Of a stretch of DNA of 64,000 nt, positions 22,684 through 31,759 are shown in pieces; within the stretch, counting starts at the first letter, position 1; each line of letters starts with the position of its first letter. The translations under genes were made by a program, and so were the position numbers. Under the pieces are notes generated by a model. It made no database searches. It saw only the letters and a list, made by a program, of their open reading frames with translations, and was not told where the DNA came from. Source of the DNA: Novosphingobium sp. AP12 (GTDB lineage: Bacteria; Pseudomonadota; Alphaproteobacteria; Sphingomonadales; Sphingomonadaceae); NCBI RefSeq assembly GCF_000281975.1, contig NZ_AKKE01000069.1, forward strand, positions 1 through 64,000, given 5' to 3'.

Positions 22684-25515
22684 ATGAGCGGACTGGGCGC
22701 AACACACTTTCTTCAGGTCATCTCCTGCGTAAGGGACCAGCACCGACCGGAAATGGTTCTCCTCGCCATGCTCGCCTGCGGGCTGGCGGCGGGCAAGGCC
22801 ATGTCGCTGATGCCCCTCGCAGTTTCGGCGCGAGGAGCGACGCGGCGCCGGCAGCAGCGCGGGTGGTGCCTGCTCGCCGGGCTGATGCTCGGCTTCGGCG
22901 GCTGGGCCGCGCACTTCATAACGATCCTGGGATACGACAGCGGTTACGTGGCGGGCTACTCGCTGACGATGACCGCCGCGTCGCTGGCGGTGGGCGTCGT
23001 CGGCTCTCAGGTGGCGCTGTGGTTCGCGGTGCGCTCGCGCAGCCTTGTCGGCCGCGCCTCGGCCGCGCTGATGCTGAGCGCCGGGCTGGCCGCAATGCAC
23101 TACACCGGCATGGCGGCGCTGAGGGTTCCGGCGCTGCTGCGCTGGGACTGGCACCTCGTCGCCGCGTCGGTGCTGCTGCCGGTCATGCTGCTGCACCCCG
23201 CGCTCTACATCGCCCTTCGCGCGCGCAGGAACCTGCAGGTCTTCGCGGCGACCGTGCTGGTATCCTCCGCCGTCCTCGTGCTGCATTTCACGGGCACCGC
23301 CGCGCTCAGCTTCATTCCCTCGCACATATCGTCGGACCGGGGCATCTCGGTGCCGCAGGAGGCGCTTGCCGCCTGGCTGTCGGTAGCGTCACTTGTGATC
23401 ATGACGGTGAGCGCCTTCGCCCACCAGCTGCGCGAACGCAGCCACGCCGCGCGGCAGCTGGGCGAGCGGCAGTTCTCGATGCTGGTCAAGGGCACGTCCG
23501 ACTACGCGATCTGCATGCTCGACCGCAGTGCCCGCGTGGCGCAGTGGAACGCGGGCGGGCTCTCGCTGATCGGCTACGACGAGGACGAGGCCATGGGCCT
23601 GCCCTTCGCGCGGTTCTTCACCGACGAGGACCGCGCCGCCGGCCGCCCCGCCCTCGCCATCGCCGAGGCCGAGGCCAACGGCATCGCCAAGGGCCAGTGG
23701 CTCTGCGTGCGCCGCGACGGCTCGCACTTCTGGGCGCACGGCACGGTCGAGATACTGTGCGACGAGGACGGCGTGGTCATCGGCTATTCGCTCATCACCC
23801 GCGACATCACCGAAATCAAGCGCGCACAGGATGCTCTGGCCGCGAAGACCGACCAGATGGACACCGCGCTGGAGCACATGAGCCAGGGCCTGTGCCTGTT
23901 CGACGCCGAGGAGCGTCTGGTCTTCGCCAACCGCGCCTTCTACGCCATCTGGAACATCCCCGAGGACCGCTGCCAGCCGGGCACCACGCTGTCGCAGCTG
24001 GCTTATGCGGGGTTCTTCTCGACCGAGTACCGCCCCGCCGAGACGCTCGACATGATCCGCAAGTCAGTGGCCCGCGCCCAGGCTTCGGGCGGCAACCCGA
24101 CGTGGAACCTCGATTTCAGCGAGGACCTCGTGCTCGCCGTCAGCGAGCGGCCGGTGCCCGGCGGCGGCTGGATCGCGACGTTCGAGGACATCACCCGCCA
24201 GCGCCGCTCCGAGGCGAAGATCGCGCACATGGCGATGCACGATGCGCTGACCGGCCTGCCCAACCGCGCGCGCTTCTACCTCGGCCTCGACGAGATGATC
24301 GCGCAGGGCGCCCAGACCGGCGAGAAGGTCGCCGTCGTCGCGATCGACCTCGACCGCTTCAAGGAGATCAACGACACCTTCGGCCACGCTTCCGGCGACC
24401 GCCTGCTGCGAACCCTGGCCGAGCGCTTCATCCTCACCCGCCGCGATGGCGAATCGATCGCCCGGCTCGGCGGCGACGAGTTCGCGGCCGCCGTCCGTTT
24501 CACCCGCCGCTCCGAGCTGAACGACTTCATCGCCCGCATCCAGGGTTGCATCACCGCGCCCGTGCCCGCGCCCTTCGACGACGGCGGCCAGCCGCTGCTC
24601 GTCGGCGCGAGCCTCGGCATCGCGGTCTGCCCCCAGCACGGCACCACGCGCGAGACGCTGCTGAACAACGCAGACCTCGCGATGTACCGCGCCAAGGCAA
24701 CGCTGGGCGAGGCCGTGTGCTTCTTCGAGGCCGGCATGGACGAGAGCGCGCGGGAGCGCCGCCAGCTCGCCAACGACCTGCGCCAGGCCGCCGCGCGAGG
24801 CGAACTGAGCCTGCTCTATCAGCCGCAGCGCTCGCTGCGCACCGGCACGCTGGCCGGCTACGAGGCGCTGCTGCGCTGGCACCACCCGCGCCGCGGCCTC
24901 GTCCCGCCGGACGAGTTCATCCCCATCGCCGAGGAGACCGGCGAGATCATCCCGCTCGGCGAATGGGTGCTGCGCCAGGCCTGCGCCGAGGCGCGGACGT
25001 GGCCCGGCGAGGAAAAGGTCGCGGTCAACCTCTCGGCCGTGCAGTTCCTCCAGCCCGACCTCGTGGAGATGGTGCGCGCGATCCTGCTGGAGACGGGGCT
25101 CCCCGCGCGCCGTCTCGAACTGGAAATCACCGAGACGGCGATCATCCACGACAAGCTGCGCGCGCTGCATTGCCTGCGCGGGATCAAGGCGATGGGGGTC
25201 AGCGTCGCGATCGACGACTTCGGCACCGGCTATTCCTCGCTCAACACCCTGCCGTCCTTCCCGTTCGACAAGATCAAGATCGACAAGTCGTTCCTGCTGA
25301 AGTCCGAAGCCAGCGCCCAGGCCCGCGCCATCATCCGCGCCGTACTGGCGCTCGGCCGCAGCCTCGACATCCCGGTCCTTGCCGAGGGGATCGAAACCGA
25401 AGGCCAGCTCCGCGTGCTGGAAGCGGAGGGCTGCGACGAGGGACAGGGCTACTACTTCGGCCGCCCGGCCCGCGCGCCCAGCCTCGAAGGGGCGGAGGCG
25501 GCGGAAGGCGGTTAA
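22684..25515 (+). CDS. MHYT-PAS-PAS-GGDEF-EAL c-di-GMP protein, 943 aa
   Basis: This membrane protein both makes and/or degrades cyclic di-GMP. An MHYT sensor domain spans about residues 25-250. It has an intact MHYT at 138-141 and degenerate repeats AAHF and VLHFTG; MHYT domains are proposed to bind copper and sense gases. A PAS domain (about 262-380) and a PAS_7-type domain (about 390-505) follow. GGDEF is intact at 596-600; the inhibitory site position reads RxxE rather than RxxD. EAL at 727-729 lies in GYEALLRW, and IDDFGTGYSS and KIDKSF indicate an active phosphodiesterase. The start is ATG 22684. It precedes a second GGDEF-EAL gene by 82 bases. Confidence 0.9.
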   Translation: MSGLGATHFLQVISCVRDQHRPEMVLLAMLACGLAAGKAMSLMPLAVSARGATRRRQQRGWCLLAGLMLGFGGWAAHFITILGYDSGYVAGYSLTMTAASLAVGVVGSQVALWFAVRSRSLVGRASAALMLSAGLAAMHYTGMAALRVPALLRWDWHLVAASVLLPVMLLHPALYIALRARRNLQVFAATVLVSSAVLVLHFTGTAALSFIPSHISSDRGISVPQEALAAWLSVASLVIMTVSAFAHQLRERSHAARQLGERQFSMLVKGTSDYAICMLDRSARVAQWNAGGLSLIGYDEDEAMGLPFARFFTDEDRAAGRPALAIAEAEANGIAKGQWLCVRRDGSHFWAHGTVEILCDEDGVVIGYSLITRDITEIKRAQDALAAKTDQMDTALEHMSQGLCLFDAEERLVFANRAFYAIWNIPEDRCQPGTTLSQLAYAGFFSTEYRPAETLDMIRKSVARAQASGGNPTWNLDFSEDLVLAVSERPVPGGGWIATFEDITRQRRSEAKIAHMAMHDALTGLPNRARFYLGLDEMIAQGAQTGEKVAVVAIDLDRFKEINDTFGHASGDRLLRTLAERFILTRRDGESIARLGGDEFAAAVRFTRRSELNDFIARIQGCITAPVPAPFDDGGQPLLVGASLGIAVCPQHGTTRETLLNNADLAMYRAKATLGEAVCFFEAGMDESARERRQLANDLRQAAARGELSLLYQPQRSLRTGTLAGYEALLRWHHPRRGLVPPDEFIPIAEETGEIIPLGEWVLRQACAEARTWPGEEKVAVNLSAVQFLQPDLVEMVRAILLETGLPARRLELEITETAIIHDKLRALHCLRGIKAMGVSVAIDDFGTGYSSLNTLPSFPFDKIKIDKSFLLKSEASAQARAIIRAVLALGRSLDIPVLAEGIETEGQLRVLEAEGCDEGQGYYFGRPARAPSLEGAEAAEGG

Positions 25516-25597
25516 ACTTTCGTCACAGTCCCGTTTACCATGGACGGAAAATTAACTCCCTCGCCGATACGCTGCATGAAACCAGGCGAGAACGGGC

Positions 25598-27718
25598 GTG
25601 TATTTGGTGCGGGAAGACGAACCGCCGGGCGCCGACATTTCGGGCGTGGCCGAGAGCGGCGGGGGCAAGCCTTCGCTCGACACGGCGCTGCAGGCGGCCT
25701 CGCTCGCCGACCGGCGCCTGCGCGAGGCCATCGAGGCCATGCCGCAGGGCATCGTCTTCCTCGACGAGGAGGACCGCTACATCCTCTGGAACGAGCGCTA
25801 CGCCCAGATCTACGAGAAGTCCGCCGACCTCCTCCAGCCTGGTGTGCGCCTGCAGGATGCGCTGCGCATCGGCATCGAGCGCGGGGACTATCCGGACGCG
25901 CTGGGCCGGGAAGAAGCCTGGCTCGCCGAGCGAGTGGCCCAGCTGCGCCAGCCCGGCCTGCGCCACGAGCAGCGCCTGTCCAACGGCCGCTGCATCATGA
26001 TCGAGGAACGCCGCATCGAGGGCGGCGGCACCATCGGTATCCGCGTCGACATCACCGACCTCAAGCAGAAGGAGGAAACCTTCCGCCTGCTGTTCGAGCG
26101 CAACCCGCTCTCCATGCTCGTCTTCGACATCGAGACCGGCAAGATCCGCGCCGCCAACGAGGCGGCCTGCGCGCTGTTCGGGTACAAAGCGGGTGCCATG
26201 GACGGCCTGTGCGCACGCAGCCTCTTCCCCGATTCGCTCTGGCCGGAAGCCGGCCCGCGCCTCGCCGGAGACACGTCCGACACCCGCGATTGCTGGGAAA
26301 TGTTGCGCCGGGACGGCACCTGCATCGACGCCGTGATCGCAACCCGCCGGTCGGCGCTGGAAGGCTACACGGGCACCATCGTCTCGATCTTCGACGTCAC
26401 CGAGCGCCGCCGCATCGAGCAGCGCATGGCGCATATGGCCCGCCATGACGAACTGACCGGCCTCGCCAACCGCGCGCATTGCCGCGAGCGTCTTCGCGAA
26501 CTGCTCGACGACGGCGCCAACGGCACCGAGACGATCACCCTCGCGCTCGTCGACCTCGACCATTTCAAGCCCGTCAACGACACCTACGGCCACCACTTCG
26601 GCGACATCGTGCTGACCGAGGCGGCGCAGCGGATGCGTGAGCTGATCCCGCCCGAGGCGCTGCTGTGCCGCATCGGGGGCGACGAGTTCGCGGTGATCTT
26701 TCGCCGCTCCAGCCTGACCCAGGCCGAACTCGTCTCGAAGTCGATCATCACCACCCTGTCCGAGCCGTTCTTCGTGCAGGGCCACATGATCCACATAGGC
26801 GCCACCGTCGGCTTCGCGTCCTCCCCCTACGACAGCCGCGACGGCGAGACGCTGCTGCGCTACGCCGACCTAGCGCTCTACGCCGCCAAGGGCGAGCGGC
26901 GCGGCACCTGCCGGGGCTTCGAAGCAGGCATGGACGCCGCCGCGCAGGAGAAGAACCGGCTCGAGAAGGACCTGCGCGCCGCCGTGCGGGGGGGAGAGCT
27001 GGCGGTCCACTACCAGCCCATCGTCGACCTCCAGACCGGCGCGGTCGAATGCTACGAAGCGCTGCTGCGCTGGAACCATCCCGAGCGCGGGCAGGTGCCG
27101 CCGGACGTCTTCGTGCCGCTGGCCGAGGAGATGGGCCTGATCGACCAGATCGGCCGCTTCGTCCTCCACAGCGCCTGCGGGGAGGCCATGCGCTGGCCCG
27201 CGCACGTGCGCGTCGCGGTCAACGTCTCGCCGCTGCAGTTCCGCAACGGCAACCTGCTGAGCACGGTCATCAACGCGCTCTCCACCTCGGGCCTTCCCGC
27301 CGAGCGCCTGGAGCTGGAGATCACCGAGGCGGTGCTGATGGAAAAGGGGCCGCGCCCCGCCGCCATCATCCGCAACCTGCGCGCCTTCGGCATCGGCATC
27401 TCGCTCGACGATTTCGGCACCGGCTATTCCTCGCTGAGCTACCTGCTCAACTACCCCTTCACCAAGATCAAGATCGACAAGTCGTTCATTCTGAACCTTC
27501 AGGAGGAATCGAGTTCGCGCGCGGTGATCCGCGCCGTCATCGGCCTGGGCCGCAGCCTCGGCCTGACGGTCGCCGCCGAGGGGATCGAGCGCGAGATCGA
27601 GCGCGACTACCTGCGCGGCGAAGGCTGCACGCAGGGCCAGGGCTACCTGTTCGGCAAGGCGGTCCCGGCGGAATTGATCGCGGCCGCATCGCAGCCGGCC
27701 CCCTCTCAGGCAGCCTGA
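25598..27718 (+). CDS. PAS-PAS-GGDEF-EAL c-di-GMP protein, 706 aa
   Basis: A soluble partner to the upstream c-di-GMP gene. A PAS_7-type domain lies at about residues 42-155 (MPQGIVFLDEEDRYILWNERYAQ) and a PAS domain at about 160-270. GGDEF is intact at 360-364 without an RxxD inhibitory site. EAL at 487-489 in CYEALLRW, together with DDFGTGYSS and KIDKSF, indicates an intact phosphodiesterase domain. No membrane segment is visible. The start is GTG 25598; a second GTG three codons in is possible. Its GGDEF-EAL half is clearly related to that of the previous gene, so the pair probably arose by duplication with different sensor inputs. Confidence 0.88.
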   Translation: MYLVREDEPPGADISGVAESGGGKPSLDTALQAASLADRRLREAIEAMPQGIVFLDEEDRYILWNERYAQIYEKSADLLQPGVRLQDALRIGIERGDYPDALGREEAWLAERVAQLRQPGLRHEQRLSNGRCIMIEERRIEGGGTIGIRVDITDLKQKEETFRLLFERNPLSMLVFDIETGKIRAANEAACALFGYKAGAMDGLCARSLFPDSLWPEAGPRLAGDTSDTRDCWEMLRRDGTCIDAVIATRRSALEGYTGTIVSIFDVTERRRIEQRMAHMARHDELTGLANRAHCRERLRELLDDGANGTETITLALVDLDHFKPVNDTYGHHFGDIVLTEAAQRMRELIPPEALLCRIGGDEFAVIFRRSSLTQAELVSKSIITTLSEPFFVQGHMIHIGATVGFASSPYDSRDGETLLRYADLALYAAKGERRGTCRGFEAGMDAAAQEKNRLEKDLRAAVRGGELAVHYQPIVDLQTGAVECYEALLRWNHPERGQVPPDVFVPLAEEMGLIDQIGRFVLHSACGEAMRWPAHVRVAVNVSPLQFRNGNLLSTVINALSTSGLPAERLELEITEAVLMEKGPRPAAIIRNLRAFGIGISLDDFGTGYSSLSYLLNYPFTKIKIDKSFILNLQEESSSRAVIRAVIGLGRSLGLTVAAEGIEREIERDYLRGEGCTQGQGYLFGKAVPAELIAAASQPAPSQAA

Positions 27719-27778
27719 GACAGCACCGTCACGGGCTGCCGCGAGGGCGTGGTGTGAGGCGGAGAGCGAGCCAGCCGC

Positions 27779-28429
27779 TCAGGCCATGATCGCGCGGCGG
27801 CAGAATTCCCAGAGGTCCTCGGCCAGACCCTCGCGCTCGGCCGGGTCGGCGGCGCCGCCTTCCTCCGCAAGCAGGACGGTGTGCACGGTGGTCGACACGA
27901 GGTTGTAGATCAGCCGCGCCTGCAGCTGCGGATCGGCACTGCGGAACAGCCCCTGCCCCACGCCTTCCGCCACCAGCCCTGCAATCACGTCGAGAAGCGG
28001 CTCCAGCGCCGAGTTCAGTTCCGCCGGACGGGACTGCGCAAGGCGAAGGTGCTCGCGGCTGAGCGCGGCCCCGCGCCGGTTGGCACCCATGCGGTCCTGC
28101 CCGAGCTGGCCGACGACGATGCCCGTGACCACCGCCTCCAGCGCCTCGACCGGCCCGGCGCAGCGCGCCGTGATCTCGCGGAACTGCACCCCGGCAGCGC
28201 GCAGCGAGCTGTCGAACACCGCGAGCACGAGGTCGTCCTTGCCCTGGAACCGCTCGTAGAATGCCCGCCGGGCCAGACCCGCACGCGCCAGCACGGCGCG
28301 GATCGTCAGCCCTTCGAGACCGGATTCGTCGAGCAGGTCATAGGCCGCCTGGACTAGCAGCCGGGTGCGATCCTGTTCGCCGTCGGCAGGTGCGGGAAGC
28401 GTGAAGAGGGAAGGATAGGAAATGGCCAT
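27779..28429 (-). CDS. TetR/AcrR family regulator, 216 aa
   Basis: The N-terminal DNA-binding domain (about residues 20-70) contains LLVQAAYDLLDESGLEGLTI, AVLARAGLARRAFYERF and KDDLVLAVFD, the standard TetR helix-turn-helix. The C-terminal half is helical and would bind a small ligand. The gene is divergent from the ferredoxin and P450 genes. The palindrome GAGAAC-AGC-GTTCTC between them is the likely operator, so this protein probably represses the P450 system until the P450 substrate or product is present. Confidence 0.87.
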   Translation of the reverse strand: MAISYPSLFTLPAPADGEQDRTRLLVQAAYDLLDESGLEGLTIRAVLARAGLARRAFYERFQGKDDLVLAVFDSSLRAAGVQFREITARCAGPVEALEAVVTGIVVGQLGQDRMGANRRGAALSREHLRLAQSRPAELNSALEPLLDVIAGLVAEGVGQGLFRSADPQLQARLIYNLVSTTVHTVLLAEEGGAADPAEREGLAEDLWEFCRRAIMA

Positions 28430-28510
28430 CGCTTCCCCGCTAAGGCGTGGCGGCGCCCCGGTCCACCCTCCGCTTGATTGACTTTTTCACCGCGATTGGC
28501 GTAAAAGAGT

Positions 28511-28525
28511 GAGAACAGCGTTCTC
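28511..28525. promoter_or_regulatory. Palindromic TetR operator candidate
   Basis: GAGAAC-AGC-GTTCTC is a perfect 6-bp inverted repeat around three bases. It lies 82 bases before the TetR start and 43 bases before the ferredoxin start, where it could control both promoters. Confidence 0.65.
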
Positions 28526-28567
28526 GCGGCAGGGCGAGAGCGCACCGACAGAAGAGAAAGAGGATCC

Positions 28568-28894
28568 ATGGCCAAGGTCACATACGTCGATCACACCGGA
28601 GCGGCGGTCGAAGTCGATATCGAGGTCGGCGAGAACGTCATGCGCGGCGCGCTCTACAACGGCATCGAGGGCATCACCGGCGAGTGCGGCGGCGGGCTCT
28701 CCTGCGCCACCTGCCACTGCTACGTCGACGAGGCGTGGACCGATGCGGCGGGCGGCCCCTCGTCCGAGGCCGAGGCCGAACTGCTCGAATCGGCGGCGGC
28801 CGAAGTGAAGTCCACCAGCCGCCTGTCGTGCCAGCTCGTCGTCACCGAGGCGCTCGACGGCCTCGTCGTCCACATGCCCGAGCACCAGTTCTGA
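28568..28894 (+). CDS. Adrenodoxin-type 2Fe-2S ferredoxin, 108 aa
   Basis: This small electron carrier delivers electrons from a ferredoxin reductase to the cytochrome P450 encoded 37 bases downstream. The cluster ligands are Cys40, Cys46, Cys49 and Cys88 (C-X5-C-X2-C-X38-C) in GECGGGLSCATCHCYVDEAW and STSRLSC, the pattern of adrenodoxin, putidaredoxin and terpredoxin. The acidic segment SSEAEAELLESAAAEV matches the interaction helix. The length is typical. No matching ferredoxin reductase gene is present in the window, so that partner must be encoded elsewhere. Confidence 0.92.
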   Translation: MAKVTYVDHTGAAVEVDIEVGENVMRGALYNGIEGITGECGGGLSCATCHCYVDEAWTDAAGGPSSEAEAELLESAAAEVKSTSRLSCQLVVTEALDGLVVHMPEHQF

Positions 28895-28931
28895 TCACGG
28901 CGGCAAACGCCGGAAACCGAGAGAGATAGCC

Positions 28932-30191
28932 ATGCCCATCGACGCCGCCAATCCCGTCCCGCCCGTCTTCCCGCGCCACGTCGGGATGGACCAGGTCCCC
29001 GCGCACGTGCCGCCCGAACTGATCCGCCAGTCGGGGCTCACGGTCGGCCCGGATTTCCTCGCAGGGCCTCACGACTTCATGGCGGCGATGCACGAGAAGC
29101 AGCCGCCGATCTATTACGACGTCTCGCCGATGGGCAACATGTGGCACCTCATCAAGCACGAGGACGCGCTGTTCGGCCTGCGCCATCCCGAGGTCTTCTC
29201 GAACGAGGGCGCCACCCCCTTCCCGCGCGATCCCAGCGACTACTTCTACTTCATCCCGATCGAGATCGACCCGCCCGAGCACCGCAAGTACCGCAACATC
29301 GTCGACCCGGTGTTCAGCCCCCAGGGCGTGCTCAGGCTGGAAGGCCAGATCCGCCAGCGCGCCAACGACCTGCTCGACGCGATCGAGGCCAAGGTCGAGG
29401 CCGGTGAAGGCTGCGAGTACACCGAGGACTACGGCCGCCCGCTGCCGGTCTCGGTCTTCCTCGACATCATGGGCCTGCCGCAGTCGATGCGCGACGAGTT
29501 CGTCGAGTGGGCGGTGCAGCTGCTCCACTCGAACAGCCGCGAGGCCATGGGCGAGGCCATGCAGAAGATCACGGTCTACCTGAAGAGCGCGATCGCCGAG
29601 AAGAAGGCCAATCCCGACGACGGCGTCGTCAGCCGCATCGCCCATGCCGCGCCCGACGGCGTGCCGCTGTCCGACAAGGAGATCTTCGGCTTCGTCTGCT
29701 TCCTGTTCATCGGCGGCCTCGACACCGTGTTCGCGACCATGAACAACATCTGGCTCTACCTCGCGCAGAACCCCGAGAAGCTGGAGGAAATCCACCGCCG
29801 CCCGGACGACATCGACAAGATCGTCGAGGAACTGCTGCGCCGCTGGTCGGTGACGTTCTCGGGCCGCGTGCTGGAAAAGGACTACGAGATGCGCGGGGTG
29901 CAGATGAAGAAGGGCGACCGCGTGACCTTCGTGCTGCCCGCCTGCAACTTCGACCCCGACGTCTTCCCCAACCCCAAGGAGGTCGACTTCGACCGCCCGC
30001 GCAAGACGATCCTCGCTTTCACCGTCGGCGTCCACAGCTGCATGGGCGCGCACCTTGCGCGGCTTGAGGTCAAGATCGGCCTGCAGGAATGGCTCAAGCG
30101 CATCCCGAAGTTCTCGGTCAAGCCGGGCACCGAGATCGAGTACCGCCCCGGCGGCGTAATCGGGCCGGAGCATCTGCCGCTGGTGTGGTGA
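28932..30191 (+). CDS. Cytochrome P450, CYP101-like, 419 aa
   Basis: A soluble class I bacterial P450 that would hydroxylate a hydrophobic substrate using the adjacent ferredoxin. The heme ligand is Cys370 in FTVGVHSCMGAHLAR. The I-helix has GGLDT at 261-265, where the usual acid/threonine pair is D264/T265, and the ExxR motif is EELLR. EIDPPEHRKYR in the C-helix region is typical. The architecture fits P450cam-like families that are abundant in Novosphingobium and act on monoterpenoids and related rings. The substrate is not predictable from sequence alone. Regulation is probably by the divergent TetR. Confidence 0.92.
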   Translation: MPIDAANPVPPVFPRHVGMDQVPAHVPPELIRQSGLTVGPDFLAGPHDFMAAMHEKQPPIYYDVSPMGNMWHLIKHEDALFGLRHPEVFSNEGATPFPRDPSDYFYFIPIEIDPPEHRKYRNIVDPVFSPQGVLRLEGQIRQRANDLLDAIEAKVEAGEGCEYTEDYGRPLPVSVFLDIMGLPQSMRDEFVEWAVQLLHSNSREAMGEAMQKITVYLKSAIAEKKANPDDGVVSRIAHAAPDGVPLSDKEIFGFVCFLFIGGLDTVFATMNNIWLYLAQNPEKLEEIHRRPDDIDKIVEELLRRWSVTFSGRVLEKDYEMRGVQMKKGDRVTFVLPACNFDPDVFPNPKEVDFDRPRKTILAFTVGVHSCMGAHLARLEVKIGLQEWLKRIPKFSVKPGTEIEYRPGGVIGPEHLPLVW

Positions 30192-30231
30192 AGACAAACC
30201 CACAGATCGCGATGTATCCTACGCGATAAAA

Positions 30232-30350
30232 CCCGTCGTCCCAGCGAAGGCTGGGACCGCTGTGAACTCCTGAGGCGGAGCCCCTCGGCAGGACCGGCCG
30301 AGAGGTTCCGCGACACGGCCAGCGATCCCAGCCTTCGCTGGGATGACGGG
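30232..30350. repeat. REP/BIME-like inverted element, copy 2
   Basis: Facing palindromes CGTCCCAGCGAAGGCTGGGA and ATCCCAGCCTTCGCTGGGAT bracket a GC-rich core that resembles the reverse complement of copy 1's core. Like copy 1 at 4353-4486, it fills a gap between convergent genes (P450 and hydrolase). Confidence 0.78.
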
Positions 30351-30357
30351 ATATCCG

Positions 30358-31236
30358 TCAGAGCTTGTGCAGCGGCGCGGCCAGTATCTCCAGCAGCGCC
30401 GCTTCGAACGCCTCCGGTCTTTCGTACATCGCCCAGTGCCCGGCGCCCTCGATCACACGGAACAGCGCCTCGCCCTGGACCGAGCGGAGCGCCGCTTCCT
30501 GTGCCGCCGGATCGGGGTGCGGCAGGTCGCGCTCCCCCCAGATCGCATCGACCGGGACACGGACCTCGGGCAGCACCCGAAGCAGCCGGTCGGGGACCAC
30601 CAGCGGCGGCACATGCAGCCGCGCGGCCTTGGCGGTAGGCAGCAGCATGTGGATGGCGAGGTCGTCGGCGCTGTCCGGGTGATGCAGCATCAGGCCGAGC
30701 AGGTTGCCCTTGAGCGCCGCGCGGCGCTCCTCTCCCACCAGCCCGCTGATGCGGCCTAGGCGGGGATGACCCATCGGCGTGTCGAGCCCGCCGCAGCCGA
30801 CGATCACCAGCCGCCGCGCGACGTGGCGGTGCAGCGCCGCAAGGTGCGCCAACGCCACGCCGCCGAACGAGAAGCCGCACAGGTCGACGGGCAGGCGCTT
30901 CGCCCCCAGGATCACCTCGAGCCCGCTGGCCAGCGCCGCCGAGATGCCCTCGTGATCCTCGCTCGCCGGCATGGCGGAGGCGCCGTGCCCCGGCAGGTCG
31001 GCGACGATCAGGCGGCGATGGCGGGACAGTCGCTCGATGTTTCGGACCCAGTGAGTCCATGACCCCTGCGCGCCGTGGGCCAGCACCAGCGGTTCGCCCT
31101 CGCCCCAGATGCGCCAGACCATCGTGCCCTGGCCGCAGGGAGTCTCGACCCGCTGCGAGAGCGCCTCGATGCCTGCGAGGTATGCGGCGGGATCGCCGTC
31201 CCTCTCATCGACACGATGCCGTGTACCCGTCGCCAA
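30358..31236 (-). CDS. Alpha/beta-fold hydrolase, about 292 aa
   Basis: A single-domain serine hydrolase. The oxyanion segment is LVLAHGAQGSWTHW, the nucleophile elbow is GFSFGG, the acid is probably the Asp in AIWGERDLPHPD, and the His is in IEGAGHWAMYERPE. Similar proteins hydrolyse meta-cleavage products, esters or lactones. I chose TTG 31236 because it follows AAAGGAG at ideal spacing; ATG 31266 upstream has no such site. It converges on the P450 gene across a REP-type element, so it is not in the P450 operon. Confidence 0.82.
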   Translation of the reverse strand: MATGTRHRVDERDGDPAAYLAGIEALSQRVETPCGQGTMVWRIWGEGEPLVLAHGAQGSWTHWVRNIERLSRHRRLIVADLPGHGASAMPASEDHEGISAALASGLEVILGAKRLPVDLCGFSFGGVALAHLAALHRHVARRLVIVGCGGLDTPMGHPRLGRISGLVGEERRAALKGNLLGLMLHHPDSADDLAIHMLLPTAKAARLHVPPLVVPDRLLRVLPEVRVPVDAIWGERDLPHPDPAAQEAALRSVQGEALFRVIEGAGHWAMYERPEAFEAALLEILAAPLHKL

Positions 31237-31373
31237 TGTCCCTCTCCTTTGCCGGCAAGGGACCATCGCGAAGGCATTCGCGCAACGCACGCACACAACT
31301 CATCGCCCCGGTGACGCGCAGGGGTTGGCCACGCGCCGCGCGGGGCAAACCCGATGGAACGAAATTTTTTCAA

Positions 31374-31516
31374 TGCTGCGCAGCACGAAAACGCGATTCC
31401 GGCTTGGCCGACACGAATTTCTGATGCAATGTGGCCCGTGAAAGGTTCTTGCAACCTTACCGGTGTTGGGAGAGAGCGCGCCGGGGAACTAAAACACCCC
31501 GGCGCGCCGATTTTTT
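31374..31516 (+). ncRNA. Candidate small RNA ending in a strong terminator
   Basis: No coding ORF fits here. From 31374 the + strand shows a 12-bp palindrome (TGCTGCGCAGCA), then a small hairpin AAGGTT-CTTGC-AACCTT (31442-31458), then a perfect 11-bp terminator stem. It lies between divergent genes (hydrolase and MATE), where no + strand CDS exists upstream for the terminator to serve. I cannot locate the promoter with confidence. It may instead be the leader or remnant of another element. Confidence 0.4.
31476..31516 (+). terminator. Strong intrinsic terminator
   Basis: Perfect stem GCGCGCCGGGG / CCCCGGCGCGC with a 10-base A-rich loop, followed by CGA and six T residues. Only + strand transcription has the T tract on the correct side. 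Confidence 0.85.
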
Positions 31517-31759
31517 CTCGCAGTTGCAGCAATGCCCGCAACTGCCTTCCTTAAACGTCAACCTCCCCGAAATCGCGACGCGGCGCAAGGTTTGTTTGGC
31601 CTGTCAGCAAACTTTTGCACGTGTACTTTTGCGCATTGCAGCAAAATCGCGGACTTAGCTGGCGAGCTGGTGGCCTTGGACCAGCGATTCGCGGCCATGG
31701 CGCGGATTGTGGTCCCCTCCGCTGTCCGATAAAGCCGGCGCCAGCCGCTATCAGCCCGG

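Larger units (their letters stand above)
31237..31759. other. 523-bp hairpin-rich intergenic region
   Basis: The region separates the divergent hydrolase and MATE genes. Apart from the terminator it holds GCAGTTGC / GCAACTGC (31520-31545) and an inverted TTTTGC / GCAAAA pair near 31626-31645. I see no conserved coding sequence in it. Confidence 0.7.

Noticed and set aside
22863..26000. A 1045-codon + strand frame overlapping the c-di-GMP genes
   Set aside because: Arg/Pro/Ala-rich low-complexity product in another frame of two well-supported genes.
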